Shown here: positions 26,896-35,272 of the stretch, in pieces
Layout of the letters: each line of letters opens with the position of its first letter
Position numbering within the stretch: position 1 is the first letter of the stretch
Assembly (NCBI RefSeq): GCF_023156505.1
Contig: NZ_JALNMJ010000013.1
Location: forward strand, 62,001-126,000
DNA: 64,000 nt
From: Roseibium sediminicola
GTDB taxonomy: Bacteria; Pseudomonadota; Alphaproteobacteria; Rhizobiales; Stappiaceae
Direction: 5' to 3'
The notes under the pieces: generated by a model
The model's input: the letters and a program-made list of their open reading frames with translations, nothing else
Databases searched by the model: none
Told to the model about the DNA's origin: nothing
Made by a program: the position numbers and the translations under genes

Positions 26896-27897
26896 TCAGT
26901 TCGGGCAGGATTCGTCGCTCATGTAGTCATGAACAACGATTTCGCCGGAAATGATCTTCTGGGTCGCTTCTTCGACCTTGGCCTTCATCTCGTCGGTGAC
27001 CAGCTCGGCATTGTTGTCGTCAAGCGCCCAGTCAACGCCGCCTTCCTGCAGGCCGAGAACTTCGAATCCCGAGGACCAAGTGTCGTTTTCAGCGTCTTCG
27101 AATGCCTGGTAGACGGCAATGTCCACGCGCTTCAGCATGGAAGAAAGCACCGAACCCGGGTGCAGACCGTTCTGGTTGCTGTCCACGCCGATGCCGAGCT
27201 TGCCGGCGTCGGCGGCAGCCTGAAGCACACCGATGCCGGTGCCGCCGGCCGCGTGATAGACAACGTCCGCACCGCGGTCGAACTGGGACTTGGCCAACTC
27301 GCCGCCCTTGACCGGATCGTTCCAGGCCGCGCCGGTGGTACCGGTCATGTTTTCGAAGACTTCAGCGTTCGGGTTCGCGGCCATGACGCCCTGCTTGTAG
27401 CCGCAGGCGAACTTGCGGATCAGCGGAATGTCCATGCCGCCGACAAAACCGACCTTGCCGGTTTCGGACGCCATCGCGGCGAGCATGCCGACGATGTAGG
27501 AGCCTTCATGTTCCTTGAACAGGATCGAGCGCACGTTCGGCAGGTCGACGACCATGTCGACGATGGCGAACTGGGTGTCCGGGAATTCCTTGGCGACCTT
27601 TTCAACCGCGTTGGCCTGGGAGAAGCCGATCGCGACGATCGGGTTCATGCCGCGCTTGGCGAAGTTGCGCAGGGCCTGCTCACGCTGGCTGTCGTTCTGG
27701 ATTTCGAAGTCGCGGTATTCGATGCCGGTGTCTTCCTTGAACTTTTCGGCACCGGTATAAGCGGCTTCGTTAAACGACTTGTCGAAACGGCCACCCAGAT
27801 CGTAGAGCACAGCCGGCTTGGTGTCCGCCGCTGCAGCACCTGCGACCGAGAAGGCCAATCCGGCAAGCGCCGTACCAATGGTTAGAAACTTTTTCAC
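26896..27897 (-). CDS. BMP-family nucleoside-binding protein, copy 2 (operon-proximal)
   Basis: A 333-residue periplasmic binding protein (BMP/PnrA family) starting at GTG 27897, with GGAGG seven bases upstream; the frame is open further upstream but the signal peptide (KKFLTIGTALAGLAFSVAG...AAA) begins at this GTG. Motifs parallel the neighbour: GGRFDKSFNEAAY, FAKRGMNPIVAIGFSQANAV, GFVGGMDIPLIRKF, AAGGTGIGVLQAAADAG and a C-terminal ESCPN. Being directly after the regulator and before the 30-bp palindrome, it is likely the most abundant product of the operon. Confidence 0.92.
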   Translation of the reverse strand: MKKFLTIGTALAGLAFSVAGAAAADTKPAVLYDLGGRFDKSFNEAAYTGAEKFKEDTGIEYRDFEIQNDSQREQALRNFAKRGMNPIVAIGFSQANAVEKVAKEFPDTQFAIVDMVVDLPNVRSILFKEHEGSYIVGMLAAMASETGKVGFVGGMDIPLIRKFACGYKQGVMAANPNAEVFENMTGTTGAAWNDPVKGGELAKSQFDRGADVVYHAAGGTGIGVLQAAADAGKLGIGVDSNQNGLHPGSVLSSMLKRVDIAVYQAFEDAENDTWSSGFEVLGLQEGGVDWALDDNNAELVTDEMKAKVEEATQKIISGEIVVHDYMSDESCPN

Positions 27898-27965
27898 TTG
27901 ATGTCCTCCGACATGCGGGGGCCCGCCTTTGCGGCCGGCCCGTTTCCCCTCGAGACCCAGCCGCG

Positions 27966-28949
27966 TCATGCGGACTGTGCCAGCTGCAATCCGGCCCGTG
28001 CCCTCAGAGCCCTCGCGAGGGTCTCGTCGGTCACAAGGTCGGTAATGACACCGGTGCGCAGAGCGGCAAGGGTTGCGTCCACCTTGCTCTCTCCGCCCAC
28101 CAGCGCAATCACGCGGCGCCCGCGCACTTCGTCGAAGTGCAATCCGACGGCGCAATCGCCGAGCGGATCGGGTGCCAGACTTCCTTCCAGCGTCAGGAAC
28201 CGGCCCATCAAATCACAGACCGCGCCGCCCGACAGCAATTCTTCCTGTTCTTTCTTCGAAATCATGCCCCGCTGCACCAGGTGGCCCTCGTTCTCGACCG
28301 AGCCGATGCCGATCAGGAAGGCTTCCGACTGCCGTGCGCGCGCCATCAGGTCCTGGACGCTGCGCTGGGTCAGGAACATCGCCTTCTCGTCCTGGTTTTC
28401 CGCGAAGTAGGGAACCGGCAGATAATAGCCGATGCCGCCGGTGCGCTCCTGCATCTTCTGGACGATGTCATAGGGGTTGGCGGCGAGCGTACGGGTCAGC
28501 GAGCCGCAGATCGACATGATCTCCAGGTCCGGGCGCGCGATTTTGGGCAGGCTTTCGACCGCAGCCGTCAATGTCCGGCCCATGCCGACGCCGAGCCGGG
28601 TAACGCCGGAGCCGCCCAGGAGCCCGGACAGGAATTGCGAGGCAGAAACCGCGACGGCTCGCAGGGCGCTGTCGTCGTCACCACCGCCGAGGTCGGGCGC
28701 GATGATGCAGTTGGTCAGGTTGAAACTCTGGGTGAGCTCTTTTTCCAGCTCCAGGCATTCCATCGGACGGCCGTCGATCTGGAATTTCACGAAGCCGGAT
28801 TTCTGGGCATGGGCAATCAGCCGGTGTACCTTGGCCGGCGACACGCCCAGCTGGGAAGCGATCTCGCCCTGCGTGCGGCCGCCCACAAAGGACAGCCATG
28901 CCGCACGTATGGCCATATAGGATGTCCAGTCGTCGTCGCGCGCCTGCAT
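27966..28949 (-). CDS. SorC/DeoR-type transcriptional regulator of the nucleoside operon
   Basis: A 327-residue regulator. The N-terminal helix-turn-helix is RTQGEIASQLGVSPAKVHRLIAHAQ (about residues 25-50). The C-terminal two-thirds is a SorC-type sugar-phosphate effector domain (GVGMGRTLTAAVESLP, IMSICGSL, YLPVPYFAENQDEKAMFLTQRSV, FLIGIGSVENEG). It fits Bacillus DeoR, which senses deoxyribose-5-phosphate, rather than the GntR/DeoR family of E. coli. It is first in the minus-strand run, 68 bp before the BMP gene, so it may regulate itself. A GTG start at 28961 is possible, but ATG 28949 has a better-placed GGGAAGG. Confidence 0.88.
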   Translation of the reverse strand: MQARDDDWTSYMAIRAAWLSFVGGRTQGEIASQLGVSPAKVHRLIAHAQKSGFVKFQIDGRPMECLELEKELTQSFNLTNCIIAPDLGGGDDDSALRAVAVSASQFLSGLLGGSGVTRLGVGMGRTLTAAVESLPKIARPDLEIMSICGSLTRTLAANPYDIVQKMQERTGGIGYYLPVPYFAENQDEKAMFLTQRSVQDLMARARQSEAFLIGIGSVENEGHLVQRGMISKKEQEELLSGGAVCDLMGRFLTLEGSLAPDPLGDCAVGLHFDEVRGRRVIALVGGESKVDATLAALRTGVITDLVTDETLARALRARAGLQLAQSA

Positions 28950-29593
28950 ACTGCGTCGCACCTTCCCCTCTTCCGATGCGCCGGCTTTTCCGGCACGATC
29001 GGCATCACCTCAGCCCTCTTGCGGGACTTCCGAATTCCGGATCCTCCCGAGGAGTCCGAAAAATTCTTCACTTAGTGAGAATTTCTTCAGATCATGACCA
29101 GCCCCGGCGCCGCCGTCAACTAAAAAAACTGCCGATTTTCTGGCCGATTGCTGCATTTCTGGGCGGCAGAAGCGACTTGATACGACTTCTGGGTGGCGGA
29201 AATTCCTGCCTAGACATGCCTTCATTTTGTGCAAAACCGGCAAATCCTGCCCATCTCCACGGCAGTTTTTTCCCAGACGGCCGCAGATTGCGAAGTCCCG
29301 ATTTGCGCACTCAGTACTCTTTTTTTCCCATTTGCCGGCACCCACCAGCGCCAAAGGCGACGTTCACACGGATCTCGAAACAGGCAAATCCGGTGCGACA
29401 TCAAAAAATATTGTCCCGCCTTGGGGACACAAAATGCCACGCAAAAACAATAAGCTTACGTGAAAGTAAGGGAACGTTGACGTTACGGCAGAAAATTGCG
29501 CGCTGGCATTTACCAGCCGGAAACACCATCTGTGGATAGGATATGCACTCCGTGCACTTTCGTTTTGCCGTGCAAGGAGAATTACGTTACGTT
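28950..29593. other. Long intergenic region upstream of the regulator and of the DUF1194 gene
   Basis: About 640 bp before the sigma-54 promoter. It is AT-richer than neighbours and contains several short open frames that overlap on both strands, none with a credible ribosome site or motif. Visible structure: CTTACGTGAAAGTAAG (29455-29470), an inverted repeat, and TGCACTCCGTGCA (29544-29556). The left part must hold the promoter of the nucleoside operon regulator. Confidence 0.5.
29544..29556 (+). promoter_or_regulatory. Small palindrome upstream of the sigma-54 promoter, possible activator site
   Basis: TGCAC-TCC-GTGCA, a 5-bp inverted repeat with a 3-bp spacer, 37 bp upstream of the -24 box. 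It resembles half of an NtrC-type site (TGCAC...GTGCA) but the spacer is shorter than usual. Assignment to any activator is uncertain. Confidence 0.35.
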
Positions 29594-29609
29594 TGGCATG
29601 TAGCTTGCT
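29594..29609 (+). promoter_or_regulatory. Sigma-54 (RpoN) -24/-12 promoter
   Basis: TGGCATGTAGCTTGCT matches the consensus TGGCAYR-N4-TTGCW with the invariant GG and GC exactly 10 bp apart. A T precedes it, as in the extended consensus. Transcription would begin near 29620, leaving about a 130-base leader before the DUF1194 gene at 29751. Confidence 0.75.
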
Positions 29610-29750
29610 AAGTAAAACTTCAAGCTCAAGCAAGGCGTTCAGCAACGCCTAAGTAGGAATCACGAGAAACGAAAAGATAAGGAATTCAACGACAAAATAA
29701 ACAGGGGAGACGTGGCAACTGAGTCGAAAGGCTCGAATAAGGAGAAACCC

Positions 29751-30605
29751 ATGCGTCTCGACATAACAAAGAAACACTGTGCATCGACAATAACGACAAT
29801 ACTGTCGCTTTGCTTCGCGGCCATCATCTTCGCCGCACCAGCCACCGCCCGGGACTTCCGGCCGGTCCAGCTCGCGTCGACCACCTACAGTTACGACCCC
29901 GCAAATGAAGTGGATGTCGAACTTGTCCTGGCCGTCGACATCTCCCAATCCATGGACACCGAAGAACAGGAAGTGCAGCGCGCCGGCTATGTGGCCGCCC
30001 TGACATCCCGCGAGTTCATTGACGCCATCGAGGTCGGCCCGATCGGCCGTGTCGCCGTGACCTATATGGAATGGGGCGGCGTGGACGAGCATTTCATCGT
30101 CGCCGAATGGACTGTGATCCAGGACGAGGCCTCCGCCGCGCATTTTGCCTCCAAGATCGCGGAAGCCCCGCTGCGCCAGGTCCAGCGCACCTCGATTGCC
30201 TCTGCGCTGGAGAAATCCGTACATATGGTCCAGAACAACAAGTATATGGGCCTGCGCCAGGTGATCGACATTTCCGGTGACGGTCCGAACAACCAGGGCG
30301 GTTCCGTAACCGACATGCGCGACCGGATGGTGGCCGCAGGCGTGACCATCAACGGTCTTCCGCTGATGATGAAGTCCAACAAGAACACCTGGCAGGCCAT
30401 GCTCAACCTCGATCACTATTACGAGGATTGCGTCATCGGCGGCCCGGGCTCCTTTGCCATTCCGGTGCGCAGCCAGGAAGGCTTTGCCGACGCGATCCGC
30501 ATGAAACTGGTCATGGAAATCGCCGGCCTGCACCTGCCGGAACCCGATCCTTATTTCCAGCGTGTTGCGGGGCGCGAACCGATCCGCTGCAACCTCTTCG
30601 ACTAA
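29751..30605 (+). CDS. DUF1194 domain secreted von Willebrand factor A protein
   Basis: A 284-residue exported protein. Its signal peptide has the hydrophobic core ITTILSLCFAAIIFAAP and ends near ATA (about residue 34). The rest is one DUF1194/vWA domain: LVLAVDISQSMDTEEQEVQRAGY holds the DxSxS MIDAS motif, followed by RTSIASALEKSV and VIDISGDGPNNQGG, the further MIDAS Thr/Asp positions. It probably binds a divalent cation and a protein partner in the periplasm or outside the cell; function unknown. ATG 29751 follows AAGGAG. It stands alone behind a sigma-54 promoter and ends in a terminator. Confidence 0.87.
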   Translation: MRLDITKKHCASTITTILSLCFAAIIFAAPATARDFRPVQLASTTYSYDPANEVDVELVLAVDISQSMDTEEQEVQRAGYVAALTSREFIDAIEVGPIGRVAVTYMEWGGVDEHFIVAEWTVIQDEASAAHFASKIAEAPLRQVQRTSIASALEKSVHMVQNNKYMGLRQVIDISGDGPNNQGGSVTDMRDRMVAAGVTINGLPLMMKSNKNTWQAMLNLDHYYEDCVIGGPGSFAIPVRSQEGFADAIRMKLVMEIAGLHLPEPDPYFQRVAGREPIRCNLFD

Positions 30606-30631
30606 GCCTGACAGCAGTTTCTCCTTAGACT

Positions 30632-30665
30632 GCCGCGCTCCCGGCCGGAGCGCGGCTTTTTCTTT
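30632..30665 (+). terminator. Rho-independent terminator of the DUF1194 gene
   Basis: Ten-bp perfect GC-rich stem GCCGCGCTCC/GGAGCGCGGC (30632-30641, 30647-30656), 5-base loop, followed by TTTTTCTTT. It begins 26 bp after the stop codon. Confidence 0.93.
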
Positions 30666-30744
30666 GCCTGTAGCTCCTGGATCTGAGAACAAATTTCTCA
30701 CTCCATCCTGCGCATCTTTCTTTGCTAAAAGCGCTTTGAGCGGC

Positions 30745-30972
30745 TAATACCAAACAAACTGAACGGGAACTGACCTGACTATGCCTGGAGACAGTGCGGC
30801 GAGCGGCAGACTGCGTGGCGACCGGGGTGCCATGCGGACACAGCGCTCCGGAAAAACGGTCTCCACACCCGGCCTTCGCTGACCTGTTCCGACCTGCCGG
30901 ACGGTGTTGCCGTCTTGCCGACATCTGGAACAAAGTCATCAGACGGCTTCCTATTTTTGGCGGTTGGTATAA
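30745..30972. repeat. Terminal-inverted-repeat element, shorter divergent copy 3
   Basis: Starts TAATACCAA and ends TTGGTATAA. The right end (TCAGACGGCTTCCTAT...GGTTGGTATAA) matches the right end of the 268-bp element at 63380-63647 (TCAGATCGGTTCCTAT...GGTTGGTATAA). The interior is about 40 bp shorter and I could align it only weakly, so it is either a decayed relative or a sister family with shared ends. It occupies most of the gap between the DUF1194 terminator and mgsA, so the mgsA promoter probably lies within or beside it. Confidence 0.6.
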
Positions 30973-31013
30973 ACACCTCCTGCCCCTGTTGCAGTTGCCA
31001 AAGAGGATCGCCG

Positions 31014-31445
31014 ATGCCCGACACGCCTACCCTTGCGCTTGTCGCCCACGATGCCAAGAAGGACGTTATGGTGGAATTCGTCCGGCGCCACAGGGAAAAA
31101 CTAGTCGATTTTGACCTGGTCGGGACCGGCACCACGGGCGGCCGCATTCTTGACGCCTGCCCTGAGCTTAAATTAAAACGATTGAAAAGCGGTCCGCTAG
31201 GTGGCGACCAGCAGATCGGCGCCATGATCTGCGAAGGCAAACTGCAGGGCCTGATCTTCTTCGTCGACCCGTTGTCGCCAATGCCGCATGACGTTGACGT
31301 CAAGGCTCTGATGCGACTGGCCCTGGTCTATGACATGCCGATGGCGCTCAATCCGTCGACCGCGGACATCCTGCTGCGCTCCGCCCGCCTGAAAGGCCTC
31401 AAGACAACGTCTGAAACACCTGAAGTGAACGCGCTTATCTCATGA
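31014..31445 (+). CDS. mgsA: Methylglyoxal synthase
   Basis: Converts dihydroxyacetone phosphate to methylglyoxal and phosphate, the glycolytic bypass. It has 143 residues. Motifs: [10 protein letters not shown] at the N-terminus, LVGTGTTG (phosphate binding), [12 protein letters not shown] with the catalytic Asp, and [18 protein letters not shown] 31014 follows AGAGGA; the open frame upstream lies inside the repeat element and is not coding. It overlaps glk by four bases, an arrangement also known in other Rhizobiales, which links glucose phosphorylation with relief of sugar-phosphate stress. Confidence 0.94.
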   Translation: MPDTPTLALVAHDAKKDVMVEFVRRHREKLVDFDLVGTGTTGGRILDACPELKLKRLKSGPLGGDQQIGAMICEGKLQGLIFFVDPLSPMPHDVDVKALMRLALVYDMPMALNPSTADILLRSARLKGLKTTSETPEVNALIS

Positions 31446-32470
31446 GTTTTTCGACCCGTTCCAAATCCTTCGCCTATCCGGTCCTGGTCGCCGATATCGG
31501 CGGTACCAACGCCCGGTTCGCCCTGGTCGAAGGACCCAACACGCCGACCCGCATGAGCGGCAAGACAGCCACGGCCCACCATCACAACATCTACTCCGCT
31601 ATCCGCAAAGTGGTCATGAAAAGCGCGGATCCCAAGCCACGCACGGCCATCATCGCGGTTGCCGGCCCGGTCACCGGCGACCGGATCCCCCTGACCAATG
31701 CCGACTGGGTGATCAAGCCGCTGAGAATGATATCCGATCTCGGGTTTGAAGAGGTCATCGTCCTCAATGATTTCGAGGCCCAGGCCCTCGCCCTTCCGGG
31801 CTATCACGGCGAAGACATCGAGCAGGTTGGCCAGGGCGTGGTGCGCGAGGAAAGCGCCAAGTTCGTGCTTGGGCCCGGCACGGGGCTCGGCGCCGCCGCT
31901 ATGATCTATACCTCCAAAACCTGGATACCGTTGCCCGGTGAAGGTGGCCACGTCGAGCTCGGCCCGGTTTCAAAGGAAGACATCAAAATCTGGCCGCATA
32001 TAGAGCGGGTTGGCGGTCGCCTTGGTGCCGAGCAGATCCTGAGTGGCACAGGTCTGCCCCGCCTGGCCCGCGGCGTTGCGGCATACATGAATTGCGAGCG
32101 CCAGTTCGAGACGGCCGCAAGCATCACCAAGGCAGCAGAAGACAACGATCCGGTGGCGGTGAAAACGCTGGAGGTCTTTGCCAGGGGCCTCGGCCGCGTG
32201 GCCGGCGATTTTGCCCTTACCGTCCTGGCACGCGGCGGTGTCTATCTCACCGGCGGTGTTACGCCCCGGATCACGCGCTTCCTGACCGACGGCGGTTTCC
32301 GCGAGGCTTTCGAATCCAAGGCGCCGCATGAGGAGCTGATGGCCAAGATCCCGACCTTTATCGTCCGCCACCCGGACCCGGCGCTTGAGGGCCTCGCCTC
32401 GTTTGCGCGCAGCCCGGATGCCTTCGCGGTTGATATGCAGGGCCGACAGTGGAAGGCGGCCCTAGCCTGA
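31442..32470 (+). CDS. glk: Glucokinase
   Basis: ATP-dependent phosphorylation of glucose to glucose-6-P. It has 342 residues, the proteobacterial Glk (hexokinase-fold) type rather than ROK. The phosphate-1 motif is [26 protein letters not shown] holds the catalytic Asp; [11 protein letters not shown] and [13 protein letters not shown] follow, and the adenosine motif region [11 protein letters not shown] is near the C-terminus. It starts within the ATGA overlap with mgsA and is followed 7 bp later by hrpB. Confidence 0.95.
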   Translation: MSFSTRSKSFAYPVLVADIGGTNARFALVEGPNTPTRMSGKTATAHHHNIYSAIRKVVMKSADPKPRTAIIAVAGPVTGDRIPLTNADWVIKPLRMISDLGFEEVIVLNDFEAQALALPGYHGEDIEQVGQGVVREESAKFVLGPGTGLGAAAMIYTSKTWIPLPGEGGHVELGPVSKEDIKIWPHIERVGGRLGAEQILSGTGLPRLARGVAAYMNCERQFETAASITKAAEDNDPVAVKTLEVFARGLGRVAGDFALTVLARGGVYLTGGVTPRITRFLTDGGFREAFESKAPHEELMAKIPTFIVRHPDPALEGLASFARSPDAFAVDMQGRQWKAALA

Positions 32471-32477
32471 TCCAGCC

Positions 32478-34949
32478 ATGACCACCGCCTCGACCTTCGG
32501 AACCGCGCTGCCGATCGACGGTGTCCTGCCGGCGCTTCTGGCCGCGCTGGATCAAGGTCCCAACGCGGTGCTGGTGGCCGAACCCGGCGCGGGCAAAACC
32601 ACACGCGTGCCGTTGGCGCTCTTAAATGCCGGCTGGCGCGGCGACGGCAAGATTCTGGTTCTGGAACCCCGCCGGCTTGCGGCGCGCGCCGCCGCCCGGC
32701 GCATGGCGTCCGAACTCGGCGAGAAGCCCGGCGAGACCGTCGGCTACCGGGTGCGCATGGAGACCAGGGTCAGCGCCAGGACCCGGATTGAGGTGATCAC
32801 CGAAGGCGTGTTCACCCGGCTGATCCTGGACGACCCGGAGCTCACCGGCGTTGCCGCGATCCTCTTCGACGAATTCCACGAACGCTCGCTCGATGGCGAT
32901 CTCGGGCTAGCCCTGGCGCTCGACGTTCAGGCCGCACTGCGCGACGATCTCAGGCTCCTGCCCATGTCAGCGACGCTGGACGCTGCCGGCATTTCAAAGC
33001 TCCTGGGCGATGCGCCCGTCATCGAGAGCAAGGGCCGCAGTTATCCGGTCGAGACGCGTTATCTCGGCCGAGCACCGCAGGAGCGGATCGAACCGCAGAT
33101 GGTACGGGCGATAAGACAGGCCGTTGCCGAGGAGACCGGCTCGGTGCTGGTGTTCCTGCCCGGCCAGGGCGAGATTCGGCGCACCGCCGAAATGCTCGAC
33201 GGCAAGCTGCCCGCCAATTGCCTGGTCGCGCCGCTCTTTGGAGGCCTTGAGGCAAAAGCCCAGGACGCCGCCATCCGGCCCGCCACCGACGACCAGCGCA
33301 AGATCGTGCTGTCGAGCGCCATTGCCCAAACCTCGCTAACGATCGAGGGTGTGCGCGTCGTCATCGACAGCGGCCTCGCTCGCGTGCCGAGATACGAACC
33401 GCAGACCGGACTGACCCGGCTGGAAACCGTGCGGGTGTCTCGCGCGTCCGCCGACCAGCGACGTGGCCGCGCGGGCCGGACCGAGCCCGGCATCTGTTAC
33501 CGGCTCTGGGACGAAGCCCAGACCGCCGCCCTGCCCCAAGCCGAGTCTCCGGAAATCCTTGAAGCTGATCTGACCGGCCTGGTGCTGGACCTTGCCGCCT
33601 GGGGCACATTCGATCCGGCCGATCTCACCTTCGCCGAGCCGCCGCCACAAGCCGCCTGGACGGAAGCGAAGACCCTGCTGCAGGACCTGCACGCTCTCGA
33701 CGGCACCGGCCGCCTGACGGAGGACGGCAAGGCGCTGGCGAAACTGCCGCTGCATCCGCGCCTGGCGCATATGGTGATCGAGGGGGCTGCGCGCGGTCTC
33801 GGCCACACCGCCGCGCTGATCGCGCTGCTGCTCTCCGAACCGGGTCTTGGCGGCCGCGATCCGGATCTGCGCGCGCGCCTTCAAAGCCTCAGGAATGACA
33901 AGAGCCAACGGGCGAAGGACGGCCGTCAGCTGGCCGAACGCTGGCTGAAACAGGCGGGCGGTGCAGGCAAAGACTTCGACCCGGAATGCGCCGGTCTGCT
34001 TCTGGCCCTTGCCTATCCGGACCGGGTTGCCCAGCAACGCGGCCAGACCGGCCGGTTCCGGCTGGCCAATGGACGCGGCGCGGAACTGGAACCTCAGCAC
34101 GGCCTGGCGCGCGAACCGTTCCTGACCGTTGCCGACATCCAGGGCAAGGCCGCCAGCGGCCGCATCCAGCTGTGCGCACCGATCTCGATGGAAGAGATCG
34201 AGGAGCTGTTTGCGGCGGACATCACCGATGAAGACGAGGTGCAGCTGACCGGCGACGGGGCGCTGAAGGCCCGGCAAGTCAGACGCTACAGGTCGGTCGA
34301 GCTGAAATCCCGGCAAATCCAGTCTGCGGATCCGGAGGCTGTGGAACGGGCCTTGATCACCGAAATCCGACGGCGCGGCGTTGCCCGTCTTCCCTGGAGC
34401 AAGGACCAGCTGCGACTGAAAAAGCGCATCGCCTATGCGCGCGCAAATGGCGCCGAGGATCTGCCGGATCTGTCCGATGCCGCGTTGACCGAGAACCTCG
34501 AAAGCTGGCTGCAGCCTTATCTGGCGGGCTGCACAAGTCTCAATGGCATCGACGCGGCCCTGCTGGGCAACGCCCTGGCGGCACTTTTGCCCTATGACGC
34601 CTCGGCCCGGTTGGACACGCTGGCCCCGTCCCATTTCACCGCACCGACCGGCAGCAAGGTGCCGATCGACTATGGCGCGGCGGCCGGTCCGACCCTGTCG
34701 ATCCGCGTGCAGGAACTGTTCGGATTGAGAGACCACCCCAGCGTCTGTGACGGGAGATTGCCGCTGATCCTCGAGCTGCTCTCGCCAGCGCAGCGGCCGA
34801 TCCAGATCACGAAAGACCTGCCCGGCTTCTGGGCGGGGTCCTGGTCGGATGTGAAAGCCGACATGAAGGGCCGCTACCCCAAACACCCCTGGCCGGACGA
34901 TCCGACCATCGCGGAGGCGACCCGGCGGGCGAAGCCGCGGGGGGCGTGA
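32478..34949 (+). CDS. hrpB: ATP-dependent helicase HrpB
   Basis: An 823-residue DEAH-family superfamily 2 helicase. Walker A is EPGAGKTTRVP (near residue 37), motif II is DEFHERS (near residue 131; DEFH rather than DEAH, as is normal for HrpB), motif III LPMSATLD, motif VI DQRRGRAGRTEPG, then the HA2 and HrpB C-terminal domains. RNA substrate and role in most bacteria are poorly known. It follows glk by 7 bp, so it may be co-transcribed with mgsA-glk. A CATCCTGAGGA repeat pair lies just after its stop. Confidence 0.95.
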   Translation: MTTASTFGTALPIDGVLPALLAALDQGPNAVLVAEPGAGKTTRVPLALLNAGWRGDGKILVLEPRRLAARAAARRMASELGEKPGETVGYRVRMETRVSARTRIEVITEGVFTRLILDDPELTGVAAILFDEFHERSLDGDLGLALALDVQAALRDDLRLLPMSATLDAAGISKLLGDAPVIESKGRSYPVETRYLGRAPQERIEPQMVRAIRQAVAEETGSVLVFLPGQGEIRRTAEMLDGKLPANCLVAPLFGGLEAKAQDAAIRPATDDQRKIVLSSAIAQTSLTIEGVRVVIDSGLARVPRYEPQTGLTRLETVRVSRASADQRRGRAGRTEPGICYRLWDEAQTAALPQAESPEILEADLTGLVLDLAAWGTFDPADLTFAEPPPQAAWTEAKTLLQDLHALDGTGRLTEDGKALAKLPLHPRLAHMVIEGAARGLGHTAALIALLLSEPGLGGRDPDLRARLQSLRNDKSQRAKDGRQLAERWLKQAGGAGKDFDPECAGLLLALAYPDRVAQQRGQTGRFRLANGRGAELEPQHGLAREPFLTVADIQGKAASGRIQLCAPISMEEIEELFAADITDEDEVQLTGDGALKARQVRRYRSVELKSRQIQSADPEAVERALITEIRRRGVARLPWSKDQLRLKKRIAYARANGAEDLPDLSDAALTENLESWLQPYLAGCTSLNGIDAALLGNALAALLPYDASARLDTLAPSHFTAPTGSKVPIDYGAAAGPTLSIRVQELFGLRDHPSVCDGRLPLILELLSPAQRPIQITKDLPGFWAGSWSDVKADMKGRYPKHPWPDDPTIAEATRRAKPRGA

Positions 34950-34975
34950 CGTAATTTTGATTGTCGGGAATTGGT

Positions 34976-35106
34976 GGCCGATCCTTCGAGACGGCGCTCA
35001 AGCGCCTCCTCAGGATGACGCTGAATAAGGGGGGAGGTTTCAGCCGCCGCAACACCCAACAACGTCATCCTGAGGAGGACCGCCAGGTCCGTCTCGAAGG
35101 ATCGGC
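34976..35106. repeat. Pair of palindromic CATCCTGAGGA repeats (locus C)
   Basis: Inverted unit GGCCGATCCTTCGAGACGGC...TCCTCAGGATGACG (34977-35020) followed by a direct unit CGTCATCCTGAGGAGGACC...TCTCGAAGGATCGG (35062-35105). The centres differ (GCGCTCAAGCGC against GGACCGCCAGGTCC) but each keeps self-complementarity. It separates hrpB from the AT-richer orphan gene. Confidence 0.88.
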
Positions 35107-35272
35107 TGTTTGCCTCAGACAGTTTCCTTGCCCATCGCGGGTGAACGAACCCGAGAGAGCGGTGAAAATGGCTTGCCCTCCAACCAAACTTGCCTACGAT
35201 CCGACGCTTGGTCGCGACTTAGAAGTCGTGCTTCGAAAGATGTTTGCATCAAAGATCATTGAAAAACTTCAC

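Noticed and set aside
28898..29539. A 213-codon plus-strand open frame in the region before the sigma-54 promoter.
   Set aside because: It begins inside the regulator gene as antisense, has no ribosome site, and its composition changes along its length; no motif was recognised.
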